64,000 nt of DNA from Lysobacterales bacterium (GCA_014238945.1 JABAAB010000046.1:1-64000); one strand, 5' to 3'. Positions 9,282-20,606 are shown, counted from the stretch's first letter. A program made the numbers and translations. The notes: generated by a model from the sequence alone, not told the origin.

Positions 9282-10541
9282 ATGCCTTTACTGACAACCG
9301 GAATCAGCCATCACACCGCATCTCTCGAAATCCGCGAGAAGATCGCCATGGCGTCTACCGAATATGTCGAAAGCGTAAAGGATTTATGTTTAATGGATGG
9401 AATTGAGGAAGCGGTGATCGTCAGCACCTGTAATCGTACGGAGATCTATACCATCGGCCCGGCACACAGTCGTGACCAGGTGCAGGGTTGGTTGAAATCA
9501 AAAGGTGATCTGAGCGATACCGATATGGACAGCCATTGTTATGTCCATGAACGTGTGCATGCTGTTCAGCACCTTTTCCGGGTGGCGGGCGGCCTCGACT
9601 CCCTGATACTGGGAGAATCTCAGATTCTTGGTCAATTGAAGGATTCATGGCAACTCGCTCACCAGGCAGGTGGTGTGGGAAAAGTGCTCGACCGTCTGTT
9701 TCAACATGCGTTCGCAACGGCCAAACGAATTCGAAGCAACACCGGAATCGGTGATCATCCGGTTTCGGTTGCCTATACAACGGTGTTGTTGGCGAAACAG
9801 CTTTTTGGCGATCTGACCAGCAAAACCGTTTTGCTCATCGGTGCCGGTGAAATGATCGACCTTTGTGGTCGGCATCTGAGTGAAAAAGGGGTTTCCAACC
9901 TGATTATTGCAAACCGCAGTGTCAACAGGGCAAAGGAATTGGCAGCCCGGTTTAATGCACACGCGGTTTCACTGGCTGAATTACCAAATGTGTTACACAG
10001 GGCGGACATAGTGATCAGCTCAACCGCCAGTCCTCAACCGGTGATCGGTGCTGACGAGGTGCAAAGAGCACTAAAGATGCGACGCAACCAGACCATGTTC
10101 CTGGTAGATATCGCGGTACCACGTGATATTCATCCTGACACGGCTGCCCTGGACAGCGTATTCCTGTACACCATAGACGATCTGCAGAATGTGGTAGACA
10201 AAAATCTTTCCAGACGCAATAAAGCAGCCGAGGCCGCCGGCACAGATGTAGATGAGTCGGTGAATGAATTCATGCGCTGGATGAACAGCGCACGCGCCAC
10301 CGTTTACCTAAAAAAACTGCATCGACACGCACAAGCCAACAGCGACGAACTGGTGGCAAAAGCACTGCGTAAAATCAATGCAGGAAAAGATCCGGAACAG
10401 GTCATTACACAATTGGCCAGCACCCTGGCCAGTCGGATCCTGCACCTGCCCAGTACACGATTGCGTGAGGCGGCCGAACGACAGGATGACGAACTGCTCA
10501 AGGCTGCAGGAAGACTGTTTGATCCGGAGAAAGAAGAATGA
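9282..10541 (+). CDS. hemA: Glutamyl-tRNA reductase
   Basis: A 419-residue enzyme for the first step of C5 tetrapyrrole synthesis, reducing Glu-tRNA to glutamate semialdehyde with NADPH. The catalytic Cys lies in [10 protein letters not shown] (about residue 50), with [16 protein letters not shown] and an NADPH-binding GAGEMIDL further on, and a C-terminal dimerisation helix region. It is divergent from the lolB-side operon and overlaps prfA by four bases (ATGA). The hemA-prfA pair is conserved in gammaproteobacteria. Confidence 0.97.
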   Translation: MPLLTTGISHHTASLEIREKIAMASTEYVESVKDLCLMDGIEEAVIVSTCNRTEIYTIGPAHSRDQVQGWLKSKGDLSDTDMDSHCYVHERVHAVQHLFRVAGGLDSLILGESQILGQLKDSWQLAHQAGGVGKVLDRLFQHAFATAKRIRSNTGIGDHPVSVAYTTVLLAKQLFGDLTSKTVLLIGAGEMIDLCGRHLSEKGVSNLIIANRSVNRAKELAARFNAHAVSLAELPNVLHRADIVISSTASPQPVIGADEVQRALKMRRNQTMFLVDIAVPRDIHPDTAALDSVFLYTIDDLQNVVDKNLSRRNKAAEAAGTDVDESVNEFMRWMNSARATVYLKKLHRHAQANSDELVAKALRKINAGKDPEQVITQLASTLASRILHLPSTRLREAAERQDDELLKAAGRLFDPEKEE

Positions 10542-11626
10542 GCCTGCTACCCACCGTGCACGCACGATTACACCAGGTACAGGAGCGTCACGAGGAGATT
10601 ACAATGCTTTTGGCACAGCCTGAAATCATGGCTGACCAAAACCAGTTCCGTGCATTGTCGGTTGAATACTCACAACTGGAGCCCGTGGTTGCAAGCTGGA
10701 GAGACTGGCAAAGCGCTGGCGAGGCTATTGAGGAAGCAAAGGGTCTGCTCAACAGCTCGGATGCGGATATGCGCGAACTCGCCAACGAGGAAATTGCTGT
10801 CGCGACGCACCAGCAACATCAGGTGGAAAAACAACTGAATATCTTGTTGTTGCCCAGGGATCCGGATGATGACCACAATATTTTTCTTGAGATACGTGCC
10901 GGTACCGGCGGCGATGAGGCCGCCATTTTCGCTGGAGATCTGTTTCGTATGTACCACAGGTATGTTGAAGATCACCGCTGGCAGATGGAAATCATCAATA
11001 CAAGTAACGGTGATCACGGGGGATACAAGGAAATCATCGCACGTATTATTGGACATGGGGCGTATTCCAGGCTCAAGTTTGAATCGGGTACACACCGTGT
11101 ACAACGGGTACCCGAAACCGAGTCCCAGGGCCGTATTCACACCTCGGCCTGTACGGTCGCAATTCTGGCGGAAAGACCCGATATTGAGGGCGTGGACGTT
11201 CGAACAGCTGACCTGAGAATCGACACCTTTCGCGCCTCCGGTGCCGGGGGTCAACATGTCAATACCACGGACTCAGCCATCCGCATCACCCACTTACCCA
11301 CCGGACTGGTGGTCGAATGCCAGGATGAGCGTTCACAACACAAGAACAAGGCACGCGCCTTATCCTTGCTGGGTGCCCGGCTACTGGAGCGTGAAAAGAC
11401 CCAACAGGCCCGGGAGCAGGCTGAAAGCCGCAAGTTACAGGTTGGATCCGGAGACCGGTCACAGAGAATCCGCACCTATAACTTCCCGCAGGGAAGGGTT
11501 ACCGATCACCGCATCGGTCTGACCTTGTATAAACTGGAAGATGTGCTTGGAGGCAGTCTCGACCTGGTTGTGGAGCCGCTGATTCAAGAACACCAGGCCG
11601 AATTGCTGGCCGAACTGGGAGGTTGA
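10538..11626 (+). CDS. prfA: Peptide chain release factor 1
   Basis: A 362-residue RF1 that ends translation at UAA and UAG. The stop-recognition tripeptide appears as PET in [15 protein letters not shown] (PxT class), and the catalytic GGQ is in [17 protein letters not shown] (about residue 236). Start ATG overlaps the hemA stop. The usual next gene prmC (RF methyltransferase) is not present here; a secreted phosphatase follows instead. Confidence 0.97.
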   Translation: MSLLPTVHARLHQVQERHEEITMLLAQPEIMADQNQFRALSVEYSQLEPVVASWRDWQSAGEAIEEAKGLLNSSDADMRELANEEIAVATHQQHQVEKQLNILLLPRDPDDDHNIFLEIRAGTGGDEAAIFAGDLFRMYHRYVEDHRWQMEIINTSNGDHGGYKEIIARIIGHGAYSRLKFESGTHRVQRVPETESQGRIHTSACTVAILAERPDIEGVDVRTADLRIDTFRASGAGGQHVNTTDSAIRITHLPTGLVVECQDERSQHKNKARALSLLGARLLEREKTQQAREQAESRKLQVGSGDRSQRIRTYNFPQGRVTDHRIGLTLYKLEDVLGGSLDLVVEPLIQEHQAELLAELGG

Positions 11627-11730
11627 ATGTTGTGTACTTCAGCAATCTGTCCCCGGTTCTCAGGTCTGACGACCAAATGCTTTGGCGACACAATTTTTCA
11701 ATCACCCTAACATAATAAAACAGGTTCATT

Positions 11731-12243
11731 ATGCGGATTATATATCTAATATTAATAACTATTATTATAACCTTCAGTGAAACTTCAATTGCTGAATCTG
11801 ATGGTCCATTTACACTGTACCTGGTGCGACATGCTGAAAAGCAGACCGACAGCGGACGCGATCCGGAACTAACCGAAGAGGGCAGCCACCGATCTGTGCA
11901 ACTGGCCGGTTGGTTTCGGGACAAGGGGCTTGTTGATATCTGGTCCAGTGATTACAAACGAACCCGCGACACCGCGACGCCAACCGCGACATCCCTCAAA
12001 CTCAAAGTTGAAATTTATAACGCCGGCAATCAGACCATCCTGATTGAGACCTTGCTCGAAAGGCAACACAACGCACTGGTCGTGGGGCACAGTAACACCA
12101 TCCCCGAACTGGCGCGCTTACTGTGCGAATGCAGTATTCCTGACATGGAAGATTCGGAGCACGATCGTTTGATTGTGATCAGCATCGAAGACGGCCATTC
12201 ACAGACCCGGACAATGATGCAAAATCGATTGTTCCGACCCTGA
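11731..12243 (+). CDS. Secreted histidine-phosphatase (SixA/phosphoglycerate-mutase fold)
   Basis: A 170-residue protein with an Ile-rich signal peptide (residues 2-20) and the histidine phosphatase core: the phospho-acceptor His in LVRHAEKQ (about residue 31), the Arg in SDYKRTRDTA and the second His in VVGHSNT. Length and motifs fit the small SixA-like branch. The signal peptide argues for a periplasmic phosphomonoesterase rather than cytoplasmic phosphohistidine signalling; the substrate is not predictable. It stands alone 104 bp after prfA. Confidence 0.8.
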   Translation: MRIIYLILITIIITFSETSIAESDGPFTLYLVRHAEKQTDSGRDPELTEEGSHRSVQLAGWFRDKGLVDIWSSDYKRTRDTATPTATSLKLKVEIYNAGNQTILIETLLERQHNALVVGHSNTIPELARLLCECSIPDMEDSEHDRLIVISIEDGHSQTRTMMQNRLFRP

Positions 12244-12265
12244 CAGCTACATCAAGCCAGGGTGC

Positions 12266-13492
12266 CTAGCTGGCTGGTCGGGCAGCTGATTTGATCAAAT
12301 ACAGGGCAACTAACAGGTTAATCGGTGCCAGCAGGGCCAGCACGTCGATATTATATTGATGTTCCGGCAATAACAGGAACAAACAGCAGAGCACTATCCC
12401 GCCAATCAGAAGAATTGCCCCGATTCGTCTGAACACCGGCACCAGTGCCAGCAAAATCAGTGGGTTAAAGAGCAGTAAATTGACATTCAGAGCAGCAACA
12501 GCGTGATCGGTAAAACCCCACAGTGCAGCCAGTATCAGGCCATTGGTGGCCCCGATCAGAATCCACGCCTGCGCCAGGCCTGCCCGCCAGACTTCGGGCA
12601 TGACTTTTCCACTCAACCAGGCCAGACCTGTGATCACTAGACCCAGCAATAAGTACCGATACCAGACACCATCGGGCTTTTCAGGCACCGTAAGGTTTGA
12701 CGTATAGAGTTGTTTGTCTTCCAGGACCACCGATTGGCCGGTACGGCCACCAGGTAAAGGCAGTACGGAAATCTCTTCTGCAACTACCATGGGGACAAAC
12801 ATTTCTTCCCACCGACTTACCGGTCGATCAACCGGGTACCCCAGCGCCAGTTCAAGACCGAAGTAATGCCAGAACTGCATTTGCGTCAACCTGCGGGTCT
12901 GGTCACGGAAATTCATACCGGCAGGCTTGTTCAGAGACTGATTGGAGAGGGCACCATCATAGGCCAGATCAAGCGCATCCCGGATTCGGGTAGAGCAGTT
13001 ATTCAGATAGTAGTCATATCGGTAGTCCCGGTTTTCCTCTTTGATTTCATTCAACAGGTAATCCCGCAAGCGCTCATACTGTGTTGGGTCAAGGTCCAGT
13101 TTCTGCGCCCGGATACTGCGATTGTCACCCCGGTAGAATTCAAACTCACGTTCGGCGGGCTGTGCTACTGAAAAATACAGCATTCTTCCACGCAGGAATC
13201 GCAAAAAGAAGTCTTTTTGCCCGAAATCAAAAAAACCAAAATTAAAAGTATGATTCAGCCCATGGGCGGGGTCCTTCAACCAGATGGCATTGTGCCCAAA
13301 TCGTTCCCAGTAAATCCTGCCCGGTCCAAATGTCACCAACCAGGCCTCCGGCTTTTGCAGGGATTGCTGTGCAGAAACTGCACTATCAGCGTCTTCCGTG
13401 TTGGTATCAGCGGTGCTCACCAGCGGAACAAAACAAAACCAGATAAGACAAAGTATTCGAACTGCCGTCAATCTGCCGCAACAACGACGCAT
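12266..13492 (-). CDS. DUF4105 (Lnb-like N-terminal domain) membrane protein
   Basis: With the ATG at 13490-13492 the product is 408 residues and starts with a signal peptide (CLIWFCFVPLVSTA). The DUF4105 domain follows: VTFGPGRIYWERFGHNAIW, then FNFGFFDF and RYDYYLNNCSTRIRDAL, with conserved His and Cys that suggest a papain-like (NlpC/P60-like) amidase or peptidase fold. The C-terminal part has about five hydrophobic helices. An alternative ATG at 13567 overlaps corC by 20 bases. It stands where lnt often follows corC. Function unproven. Confidence 0.78.
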   Translation of the reverse strand: MRRCCGRLTAVRILCLIWFCFVPLVSTADTNTEDADSAVSAQQSLQKPEAWLVTFGPGRIYWERFGHNAIWLKDPAHGLNHTFNFGFFDFGQKDFFLRFLRGRMLYFSVAQPAEREFEFYRGDNRSIRAQKLDLDPTQYERLRDYLLNEIKEENRDYRYDYYLNNCSTRIRDALDLAYDGALSNQSLNKPAGMNFRDQTRRLTQMQFWHYFGLELALGYPVDRPVSRWEEMFVPMVVAEEISVLPLPGGRTGQSVVLEDKQLYTSNLTVPEKPDGVWYRYLLLGLVITGLAWLSGKVMPEVWRAGLAQAWILIGATNGLILAALWGFTDHAVAALNVNLLLFNPLILLALVPVFRRIGAILLIGGIVLCCLFLLLPEHQYNIDVLALLAPINLLVALYLIKSAARPAS

Positions 13493-13547
13493 GTAATGAC
13501 TCACTGCACTCGGAATTGAATCAAGGCCGGCAGGCCCAAAAATCTGG

Positions 13548-14396
13548 CTATTCCGGTATAAGGTCATTCATTTCCAACAGGATAATACGACGACTGTCGG
13601 CCTCAGAAACAAGGAATTCAAAGCGCTCCGCCAAGACCACTCCCTCACCACACTCGGGAACACGACCGAATTCAGCCAGTAACAAACCACCTACGGTATC
13701 GTAATCCTCATCACTGAGTTCACACTGAAATGCCTCATTGAAATCTTCGATCTCGGTCAATGCATTAATCTGGTACCGGTTCTTGCCAAGTTGCTTGATT
13801 ACGGCCTCTTCTTCCTCATCGTGTTCATCGTCTATTTCACCGACAATTTCTTCCAACACGTCTTCGATGGTGATCAGACCAGATACACCACCATATTCAT
13901 CCACTACGATTGCCATGTGGTTGCGACTGGCTCGAAAATCCCGTAACAACATATTCAGACGCTTGCTTTCCGGTATGACCACAGCCTCCCGCACAATTTC
14001 ACGCAAATCCAGCGTCCGGCCGTTTTCAACATAGTGACTGAGCAAATCCTTGGCCAACAATATGCCTTCAACTTCGTCCTTGTCTTCACCAATAACTGGA
14101 AAACGCGAATGACCTGATTCGAGTATCAGCGGTAGAGACTCATCCAGAGGTATATCCAGCGGTATGACCACCATCTGGGAGCGGGGAATCATGGCGTCAC
14201 GAACCTGCATTTCAGATACCGCCAGTGCGCCTTCGATCATTGCGACCGCATCGGCATCCAGAATGCCCTTATCACAGGATTCGTTTATCAGTTCTTTGAG
14301 TTCTTCGCGATCCCGGGGCTCAGAGGAGAACACCTTGCTGATGCGTCCCATCCAGGTTATTGGCCCGGAACCGTTACTCGATTGATCTTCGCTCAT
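13548..14396 (-). CDS. corC: CorC/HlyC-family CBS-domain protein
   Basis: A 282-residue cytoplasmic protein with two CBS domains ([14 protein letters not shown] at about residue 66 and [28 protein letters not shown]) and a C-terminal CorC_HlyC transporter-associated domain ending near [11 protein letters not shown]. Known relatives are implicated in magnesium/cobalt efflux and bind ATP-Mg. It follows miaB-ybeZ-ybeY in the conserved order, separated from ybeY by 156 bp that contain a strong hairpin. Actual transport partner is not shown here. Confidence 0.93.
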   Translation of the reverse strand: MSEDQSSNGSGPITWMGRISKVFSSEPRDREELKELINESCDKGILDADAVAMIEGALAVSEMQVRDAMIPRSQMVVIPLDIPLDESLPLILESGHSRFPVIGEDKDEVEGILLAKDLLSHYVENGRTLDLREIVREAVVIPESKRLNMLLRDFRASRNHMAIVVDEYGGVSGLITIEDVLEEIVGEIDDEHDEEEEAVIKQLGKNRYQINALTEIEDFNEAFQCELSDEDYDTVGGLLLAEFGRVPECGEGVVLAERFEFLVSEADSRRIILLEMNDLIPE

Positions 14397-14475
14397 GTTG
14401 CATTGGGCCCGTTAACACTTGCCAGATCGCTGTGTTACCGGCTGTGCAGGCAACACCCACTTCGCCCAGCGAACA

Positions 14476-14496
14476 GCAGGGAGTTCTGCTCCCTGC
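14476..14496. repeat. Perfect 8-bp hairpin between ybeY and corC
   Basis: GCAGGGAG and CTCCCTGC flank a five-base loop TTCTG. On the minus strand, the direction of the operon, no T-run follows, so it is unlikely to be an intrinsic terminator there. It may be an RNA processing or stability element between ybeY and corC. Confidence 0.55.
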
Positions 14497-14552
14497 AAAT
14501 TGATTTTTACCAGAAGTCTGTACTTTTTCAAGCTTTACCTGAAAAAAAACAC

Positions 14553-15047
14553 TCAGTCGTCAAAGCAATAGGGATCAGGAATGCCCAGTACAGCGAGAAT
14601 TTCAATTTCCATGCGTTCCATTATATCGGCCTCATCGGGCTGTTCATGGTCATATCCATACAAATGTAAAACACCATGGATGGTCAGGTGAGCCCAGTGA
14701 TCAATTTCGGTGCAACAACGCTCAATTGCTCCTCTTGCCACCACAGGAGCACAGATCAAAAGGTCACCAATTGACGCAGGAACCGTCCCCTCAGGCAATC
14801 CATCGATAACTGATGCAGGGAAAGACAAAACATTCGTGGGCCGATCCAGGCCACGATAATCCCGATTGAAACGCCGTCCTTCCGCTTCATCAACAATTCT
14901 AATGGCCAATTGTGCTCCGGCTTCGTGATGGGGGTTTTTTGCGCGTAGCAATTTACTCGTCGCGGCATCAACCCATTGCTTGAACTGTTGATCGGTGGGA
15001 ATGCCTGGTGATGTCACACCCCTTTGAACTTCAAGTTCAACTGTCAT
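14553..15047 (-). CDS. ybeY: Endoribonuclease YbeY
   Basis: A 164-residue single-strand-specific metallo-RNase involved in 16S rRNA 3' maturation and ribosome quality control. The zinc site HGVLHLYGYDHE (H3 pattern) is near residues 127-138, preceded by TNVLSFPA and GDLLICAP. The frame is open further upstream, but the ATG at 15045-15047 gives the family length and overlaps the ybeZ stop. It sits in the miaB-ybeZ-ybeY-corC operon. Confidence 0.96.
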   Translation of the reverse strand: MTVELEVQRGVTSPGIPTDQQFKQWVDAATSKLLRAKNPHHEAGAQLAIRIVDEAEGRRFNRDYRGLDRPTNVLSFPASVIDGLPEGTVPASIGDLLICAPVVARGAIERCCTEIDHWAHLTIHGVLHLYGYDHEQPDEADIMERMEIEILAVLGIPDPYCFDD

Positions 15048-16032
15048 CGCTTTCCTTTTTGCCGGTGCTCTTGTCATAGGCTTGAACAATGCGCTGAACC
15101 ATGGGGTGACGGACAACATCATGGGCGTCGAAATAGGTAAAACTGATACCCTCAACCTGTTTTAAAATCCCCCTCGCCTGCTTGAGTCCGGAAAGCTGGT
15201 GACTGGGCAAATCAATTTGCGTTACATCTCCGGTAATCACCGCCGTAGATCCAAATCCGATGCGGGTCAAAAACATTTTCATCTGCTCTGTGGTGGTGTT
15301 TTGCGCTTCATCGAGTATAACGAAGGCATCATTCAATGTTCGGCCACGCATAAACGCCAGTGGCGCCACTTCGATTACATTTCTATCAATCAACCTGGCC
15401 ACGTGATCAAATCCAAGCATTTCATAAAGTGCGTCATATAACGGCCGCAGATACGGATCAACTTTCTGTGCAAGATCTCCCGGAAGAAACCCAAGTCGTT
15501 CACCCGCCTCAACTGCCGGTCTGACCAACACTATTCTCTGAACATGGTCTGACTGGAGTGCGGCAACCGAACTGGCAACGGCAAGATAGGTTTTGCCAGT
15601 ACCTGCCGGCCCGATCCCGAAATTAACCGCATGCTTGCTGATATTACGCAGATAGCGTTTCTGATTGGGCCCACGGCCACGTACTGCACCACGTTTGGTA
15701 ATAATGGTGATTTCGTCATCCAGATTATCTGATCCGGCCGGATCAGAATCGGCATTCGCTATTTCTTCCACCCCCGAATCCTGAAGATATAAATTGATGA
15801 GCTCCGGTGTCAGAACCTCCGTCCCGGACAAGAGGTATAGTTGTTTCAACAAGCGGCCGGTTACCCTGGCCTGACGGCTTTCCCCTTGTACTGTGAACAA
15901 ATTTCCGCGACAGAATATATCCACCTGCAAACGACTTTCCATCTGCTTCAGGTGTTGGTCGAACTGCCCACACAGGTTTGCCAGCCTTTCCGTGTCGGCT
16001 GGTTCCAGCTCCAGGTTAATCCGCTGACTCAT
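15037..16032 (-). CDS. ybeZ: PhoH-like ATPase YbeZ
   Basis: A 331-residue PhoH-family P-loop ATPase. Walker A is GPAGTGKTYLAV (about residue 142) and Walker B is AFVILDEAQNTT. An N-terminal KH-like region precedes the ATPase. Known partner of YbeY in rRNA maturation and RNA metabolism. It lies six bases after miaB, and its 3' end overlaps ybeY by 11 bases, so the three are translated as an operon. Confidence 0.96.
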   Translation of the reverse strand: MSQRINLELEPADTERLANLCGQFDQHLKQMESRLQVDIFCRGNLFTVQGESRQARVTGRLLKQLYLLSGTEVLTPELINLYLQDSGVEEIANADSDPAGSDNLDDEITIITKRGAVRGRGPNQKRYLRNISKHAVNFGIGPAGTGKTYLAVASSVAALQSDHVQRIVLVRPAVEAGERLGFLPGDLAQKVDPYLRPLYDALYEMLGFDHVARLIDRNVIEVAPLAFMRGRTLNDAFVILDEAQNTTTEQMKMFLTRIGFGSTAVITGDVTQIDLPSHQLSGLKQARGILKQVEGISFTYFDAHDVVRHPMVQRIVQAYDKSTGKKESDDS

Positions 16033-16038
16033 GTGTCC

Positions 16039-17391
16039 TCAGGCTACTGCTGCAGCTTGAGTTTCTGTTGTTATCACACGGGCGCGCAATGAATTGCTGA
16101 GTGCTTCGGTGATGACCACATCCACCAATTTACCGATTAGGCGGGGGTGACCATCAAAATTTACAACCCGGTTATTTTCAGTTCTGCCGGCCAGTTGGTC
16201 TTGACTCTTTTTACTGTGGCCTTCAACCAGTATGCGTTGCACATCTCCAACCATCGCCTTGCTGATCCGGCCAGCCTGAAGATTGACAAGGTCCTGCAGA
16301 CGCCGTAACCGATCCTTTTTCAGCTCCATGGGTGTGTCGTCCGGCAAGGACGCTGCTGGTGTCCCGGGCCGCGCACTATAGATAAAGCTGAAACTCTGAT
16401 CAAAGTTCATTTCTGCGATCAGTCCCAGTGTATCTTCAAAATCACGGTCGGTTTCACCCGGGAATCCGACAATGAAGTCAGAGGACAGACTGATATCCGG
16501 TCGCTGCTCACGAAGACGGCGTATCTTCTGTTTATATTCGAGCACGGTATGACCGCGTTTCATCATGGCCAATACACGGTCGGACCCACTTTGTACCGGA
16601 AGATGAACATAGTTCGCCAGCTTGGGTATTTCACCGAATGCCATGATCAGACTGTCCGAGAATTCCACCGGGTGTGAAGTGGTGAAACGAATTCTGGCGA
16701 TGCCCTCGATCGCGGCAACATAATGAATCAGCAGGGCCAGGTCCGCATTGCTGCCATCGTGCATTTGCCCAGTGTAAGAGTTCACATTCTGTCCCAGCAG
16801 ATTGATTTCAAGCACCCCCTGTTCGGCCAGATGGGCACACTCTGCTACCACGTCGTCCAACGGCCGACTGACCTCCTCCCCACGGGTGTATGGCACCACA
16901 CAAAAGGTACAATATTTGCTGCAACCTTCCATGATTGAAACGAATGCGCTCGCACCGGTTGCTCCTGCAGGTGGGAGGGAATCGAATTTCTCAATCTCGG
17001 GAAATGAAATGTCAACCGCCACAGCCCCTGTATTTCGCACGGAATCAATCATCTGGGGCAGACGATGCAAGGTTTGCGGACCAAATACCATATCGACGTA
17101 TGGAGCGCGCTTGATAATCGCTTCGCCCTCCTGGCTGGCCACACATCCACCGACTCCAATAACCACTTTACGGTCACCGGTTTTCAGTTTTTTCCAGCGA
17201 CCCAACTGAGAAAATACCTTCTCCTGAGCCTTTTCACGTATCGAGCAGGTATTGACCAGAATGACATCGGCCTGCTCTTCACAATCGGTCAATTCCAGCC
17301 CATGCGATGCCGCCAGCACATCCGCCATTTTGTCGGAATCGTACTCGTTCATTTGACAACCGTGTGTCTTGATAAACAGCTTTCCTTTCAT
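16039..17391 (-). CDS. miaB: tRNA-2-methylthio-N6-isopentenyladenosine synthase MiaB
   Basis: A 450-residue radical-SAM methylthiotransferase that converts i6A37 to ms2i6A37 in tRNAs. The N-terminal UPF0004 domain has its cluster Cys in [12 protein letters not shown] and [10 protein letters not shown]; the radical-SAM motif is [16 protein letters not shown] (about residue 155); a TRAM domain ends the protein. The ATG at 17389-17391 matches the family start; the frame extends 32 codons upstream without support. First gene of the miaB-ybeZ-ybeY-corC operon. Confidence 0.97.
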   Translation of the reverse strand: MKGKLFIKTHGCQMNEYDSDKMADVLAASHGLELTDCEEQADVILVNTCSIREKAQEKVFSQLGRWKKLKTGDRKVVIGVGGCVASQEGEAIIKRAPYVDMVFGPQTLHRLPQMIDSVRNTGAVAVDISFPEIEKFDSLPPAGATGASAFVSIMEGCSKYCTFCVVPYTRGEEVSRPLDDVVAECAHLAEQGVLEINLLGQNVNSYTGQMHDGSNADLALLIHYVAAIEGIARIRFTTSHPVEFSDSLIMAFGEIPKLANYVHLPVQSGSDRVLAMMKRGHTVLEYKQKIRRLREQRPDISLSSDFIVGFPGETDRDFEDTLGLIAEMNFDQSFSFIYSARPGTPAASLPDDTPMELKKDRLRRLQDLVNLQAGRISKAMVGDVQRILVEGHSKKSQDQLAGRTENNRVVNFDGHPRLIGKLVDVVITEALSNSLRARVITTETQAAAVA

Positions 17392-17513
17392 CAGGAATAT
17401 ACCTGCAATTTCATAGATCCAAAGCCCCAGAGCCGATAAGCATTCAAGGAACCGCGTAGAATACACGCTGAAGCGACACATAGCCATTCCAACCCCACTG
17501 GTAAACCGATCCC

Positions 17514-18260
17514 ATGGAATTACCCGCAGGTCTCCTCATAGCATTGCAAAGTGCAAACAAGGTATTGGTGTTGACCGGCGCCGGTATGTCGGCCGAAAGC
17601 GGGGTTCCAACGTTTCGTGATGCACAACAAGGTTTGTGGAGCAAATACAAGCCTGAAGATCTTGCAACACCCGAAGCCTTCAGGAAAAACCCGCAGTTTG
17701 TCTGGGACTGGTATGAACAGCGACGCAGTATGATCAGCAAGGTCCTTCCACATGCAGGTCATACAGCCCTGGCTGAATTAGCCAGGCACTTCAAGGCGTT
17801 TTCTGTCGTGACTCAAAACGTTGATGGTTTGCACCAATTGGCCGGCTCAATGGACGTCACGGAACTACATGGCAATATCATGCGCTCGGTATGCAGCAGA
17901 ACAGGCAAATGGATAGACAATGAGTTGATTATTGGCTCAACTGTCCGTCCACCGGTGTCACCACACCATCCACAGGGGCTCGCCCGACCTGATGTTGTCT
18001 GGTTCGGTGAAGCGTTGCCGGAACAAAATTTTAACCACGCAACCGGCTTGGCGGGTGATTGCGATGTCTGTTTGTCCATCGGCACTTCAAACCTGGTTCA
18101 ACCCGCTGCTTCACTACCTTTTCTGGCCCTCAACTCCGGTGCAGTGGTCGCTGAGATCAATCCAATACCTACCCGACTGGGCCAGCTTGCTCACTTTTCC
18201 ATCCGGTCAACTGCAGTTGATGCCCTGACCGCGATCGTCGGTCAGTTCCGTGTCGGATAA
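17514..18260 (+). CDS. cobB: Sirtuin NAD-dependent protein deacylase lacking the zinc tetrad
   Basis: A 248-residue SIR2-family protein. Seen: NAD motifs [15 protein letters not shown] and TQNVDGLHQ, the catalytic His in ELHGN, and the class III signature Tyr and Arg in WYEQRR, which in CobB/SIRT5 favour succinyl- or malonyl-lysine. The small domain is odd: only one Cys (RSVCSRTG) remains and the second CxxC is replaced by VSPHHPQG before RPDVVWFGE, so the structural zinc site is not intact. It is divergent from miaB. Activity is likely but needs proof. Confidence 0.88.
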   Translation: MELPAGLLIALQSANKVLVLTGAGMSAESGVPTFRDAQQGLWSKYKPEDLATPEAFRKNPQFVWDWYEQRRSMISKVLPHAGHTALAELARHFKAFSVVTQNVDGLHQLAGSMDVTELHGNIMRSVCSRTGKWIDNELIIGSTVRPPVSPHHPQGLARPDVVWFGEALPEQNFNHATGLAGDCDVCLSIGTSNLVQPAASLPFLALNSGAVVAEINPIPTRLGQLAHFSIRSTAVDALTAIVGQFRVG

Positions 18261-18360
18261 CACCCACCACACCGCTAACATGAGTGGTATGTGTCCGGTA
18301 TAATTTCATCCTAAGGCTGGTGCATAGCCAGCGGCCTGCCCCACTGATACAGGAGCAATC

Positions 18361-19419
18361 ATGTCCCAAACCATGCGCGCACTGGTAAAAAGCAAAGCCA
18401 AACCCGGTATCTGGATGAAGGATGTTGCGATCCCTCAGGCCGGCACCAACGAAGTATTGATTCAAGTCGAAAAAACAGCAATTTGCGGCACCGATGTGCA
18501 TATATACAACTGGGACGAATGGTCACAGAGAACCATAAATCCCGGTCTGGTGATCGGCCATGAGTTTGTTGGCCGCATCGTTGCTCTGGGTACGGGCGTT
18601 ACCAACTACCGACACGGTGACCGGGTCTCCGCCGAGGGCCATATCGTCTGTGGGCATTGTCGAAACTGCCGCGCCGGGAAACGTCATTTATGTCCAAATA
18701 CAGAGGGCATCGGCGTAAACAGAAATGGTGCGTTTGCCGAATATATCGTGGTTCCAGCCAGTAACCTTTGGCCGATCCCCGATGAAATTGCACCAGAGCT
18801 CGCCGCATATTTTGACCCGTTTGGAAACGCTGCGCACTGTGCACTACAGTTCGACCTGGTTGGCGAGGATGTACTGATAACCGGCGCGGGTCCTGTCGGC
18901 ATAATCGCAGCTGGAATATGTCGCCATGTTGGCGCGCGTCACGTCGTCATTACAGATGTGAATGACTACCGTCTCAACCTGGCTGCGGAAATGGGTGCCA
19001 CACGCACCATCAACGTCAAGCACGAATCCATTTCAGACATTGTCAGAGAGTTGAATATAGAGGGCTTTGATATCGGTATGGAAATGTCAGGCCAACCGAT
19101 GGCTTTCAATGACTTATTACACAACATGTTTCACGGTGGCCAGGTGGCATTGTTGGGTCTGCTGCCGGCAGGTACCGGTGTGGACTGGGACCAGATCATA
19201 TTCAAGGGTCTTGAATTGCACGGCATATATGGCCGGCGAATGTATGAAACCTGGTACAAGATGACCCAAATGGTTTTGACAGGATTTCCGTTGCACAAGG
19301 CCATGACCCACCACATACCGATTGATGAGTTCCAGACAGGCTTCCAGTTAATGCGTAATGGACAAAGCGGCAAGATCGTCTGTGACTGGACCGGGACGAT
19401 CCAGGGAGACAAGCGATGA
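18361..19419 (+). CDS. tdh: L-threonine 3-dehydrogenase
   Basis: A 352-residue zinc alcohol-dehydrogenase-family enzyme oxidising L-threonine to 2-amino-3-ketobutyrate with NAD. The catalytic zinc region is [15 protein letters not shown], structural-zinc cysteines are in [15 protein letters not shown], and the nucleotide-binding [11 protein letters not shown] lies near residue 175. A GGAG precedes the ATG. It overlaps kbl by four bases, giving the usual tdh-kbl threonine-to-glycine pathway. Confidence 0.97.
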   Translation: MSQTMRALVKSKAKPGIWMKDVAIPQAGTNEVLIQVEKTAICGTDVHIYNWDEWSQRTINPGLVIGHEFVGRIVALGTGVTNYRHGDRVSAEGHIVCGHCRNCRAGKRHLCPNTEGIGVNRNGAFAEYIVVPASNLWPIPDEIAPELAAYFDPFGNAAHCALQFDLVGEDVLITGAGPVGIIAAGICRHVGARHVVITDVNDYRLNLAAEMGATRTINVKHESISDIVRELNIEGFDIGMEMSGQPMAFNDLLHNMFHGGQVALLGLLPAGTGVDWDQIIFKGLELHGIYGRRMYETWYKMTQMVLTGFPLHKAMTHHIPIDEFQTGFQLMRNGQSGKIVCDWTGTIQGDKR

Positions 19420-20606
19420 TTCCAATGGACCGGCTAACAACCACACTGGATGAAATTCGCGCTGCCGGTTTGTATAAGACTGAACGTGTGATAACTACAC
19501 CACAAAGCGTTGAGATTGAAGTTCAGGGTGGTGAAGAGGTTATTAATTTTTGCGCCAATAACTACCTGGGATTGGCGGACAATTCGGAGGTGATAGCGGC
19601 GGCACACCAGGCCCTTGATGAGCATGGGTTCGGACTCGCTTCGGTTCGATTCATTTGTGGAACCCAGGATCTTCACAAGCAACTGGAAAGCACCATATCC
19701 AAATTCCTCGGAACCGAGGATACCATCCTGTACACCAGTTGCTTTGATGCCAATGGTGGATTGTTCGAAACCCTGTTGGGTCCAGAGGACGCCATTATTT
19801 CAGATTCATTGAATCACGCATCAATCATTGATGGGATCAGGCTATGCAAGGCACGCAGGCTCCGCTATGCCAACAGTGATATGCAGGCACTGGAAAAAGC
19901 GCTACGCGAATCACAAGACTGCCGCACACGAATGATTGCCACCGACGGTGTGTTCAGCATGGACGGATTTATTGCCAAACTGGATGAAATAACAGCACTG
20001 GCAAGACGCTATAAAGCATTGGTCATGGTTGATGACAGCCATGCCACCGGTTTCATGGGCAAGACCGGACGTGGTTCAGCAGAACATCACGGTGTCATGG
20101 AGCAGGTGGACATATTTACCTCCACCATGGGCAAAGCCCTCGGTGGGGGTTCCGGCGGTTTCAGCAGCGGAAGACAGCCAATCATAGACCTGTTACGGCA
20201 ACGCTCACGACCCTACCTCTTCTCCAATTCATTGCCACCTCCATTGGTTGCTGCCACCCTGAAGGTTTTCGAAATGTTATCCCGTTCAACCGAGCTTCGT
20301 GACAGATTGGAACGCAATACGCACTACTTCAGAGAAAAAATGGACCAGGCCGGATTCGATATCAAACAGGGTACCCACCCCATCGTTCCGGTCATGCTCT
20401 ACGATGCACCTCTTGCCCAGGAATTTGCATCCCGCTTACTGGATGAAGGCATTTACGTGATCGGCTTCTTTTTTCCCGTGGTGCCAAAAGGTGAGGCCCG
20501 CATCCGTGTACAGGTTTCTGCAGCACATCAAAAGCATCACCTGGATCGTGCCGTGGAGTCATTTATCAAGGTTGGGCACCAACTGGATGTATTACAGACG
20601 GAGTGA
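19416..20606 (+). CDS. kbl: 2-amino-3-ketobutyrate CoA ligase (glycine C-acetyltransferase)
   Basis: A 396-residue PLP enzyme that splits 2-amino-3-ketobutyrate with CoA to glycine and acetyl-CoA. The pyridoxal Lys is in [12 protein letters not shown] (about residue 243), with [15 protein letters not shown] upstream. The start ATG overlaps the tdh stop (ATGA). Two in-frame ATGs (MIPMDRL) are possible starts. Length fits the alpha-oxoamine synthase family. Confidence 0.97.
   Translation: MIPMDRLTTTLDEIRAAGLYKTERVITTPQSVEIEVQGGEEVINFCANNYLGLADNSEVIAAAHQALDEHGFGLASVRFICGTQDLHKQLESTISKFLGTEDTILYTSCFDANGGLFETLLGPEDAIISDSLNHASIIDGIRLCKARRLRYANSDMQALEKALRESQDCRTRMIATDGVFSMDGFIAKLDEITALARRYKALVMVDDSHATGFMGKTGRGSAEHHGVMEQVDIFTSTMGKALGGGSGGFSSGRQPIIDLLRQRSRPYLFSNSLPPPLVAATLKVFEMLSRSTELRDRLERNTHYFREKMDQAGFDIKQGTHPIVPVMLYDAPLAQEFASRLLDEGIYVIGFFFPVVPKGEARIRVQVSAAHQKHHLDRAVESFIKVGHQLDVLQTE

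Noticed and set aside
11678-11720. Terminator-like CCAAATGCTTTGG after prfA
   Set aside because: The stem is only five base pairs and the T-run is separated by nine bases.
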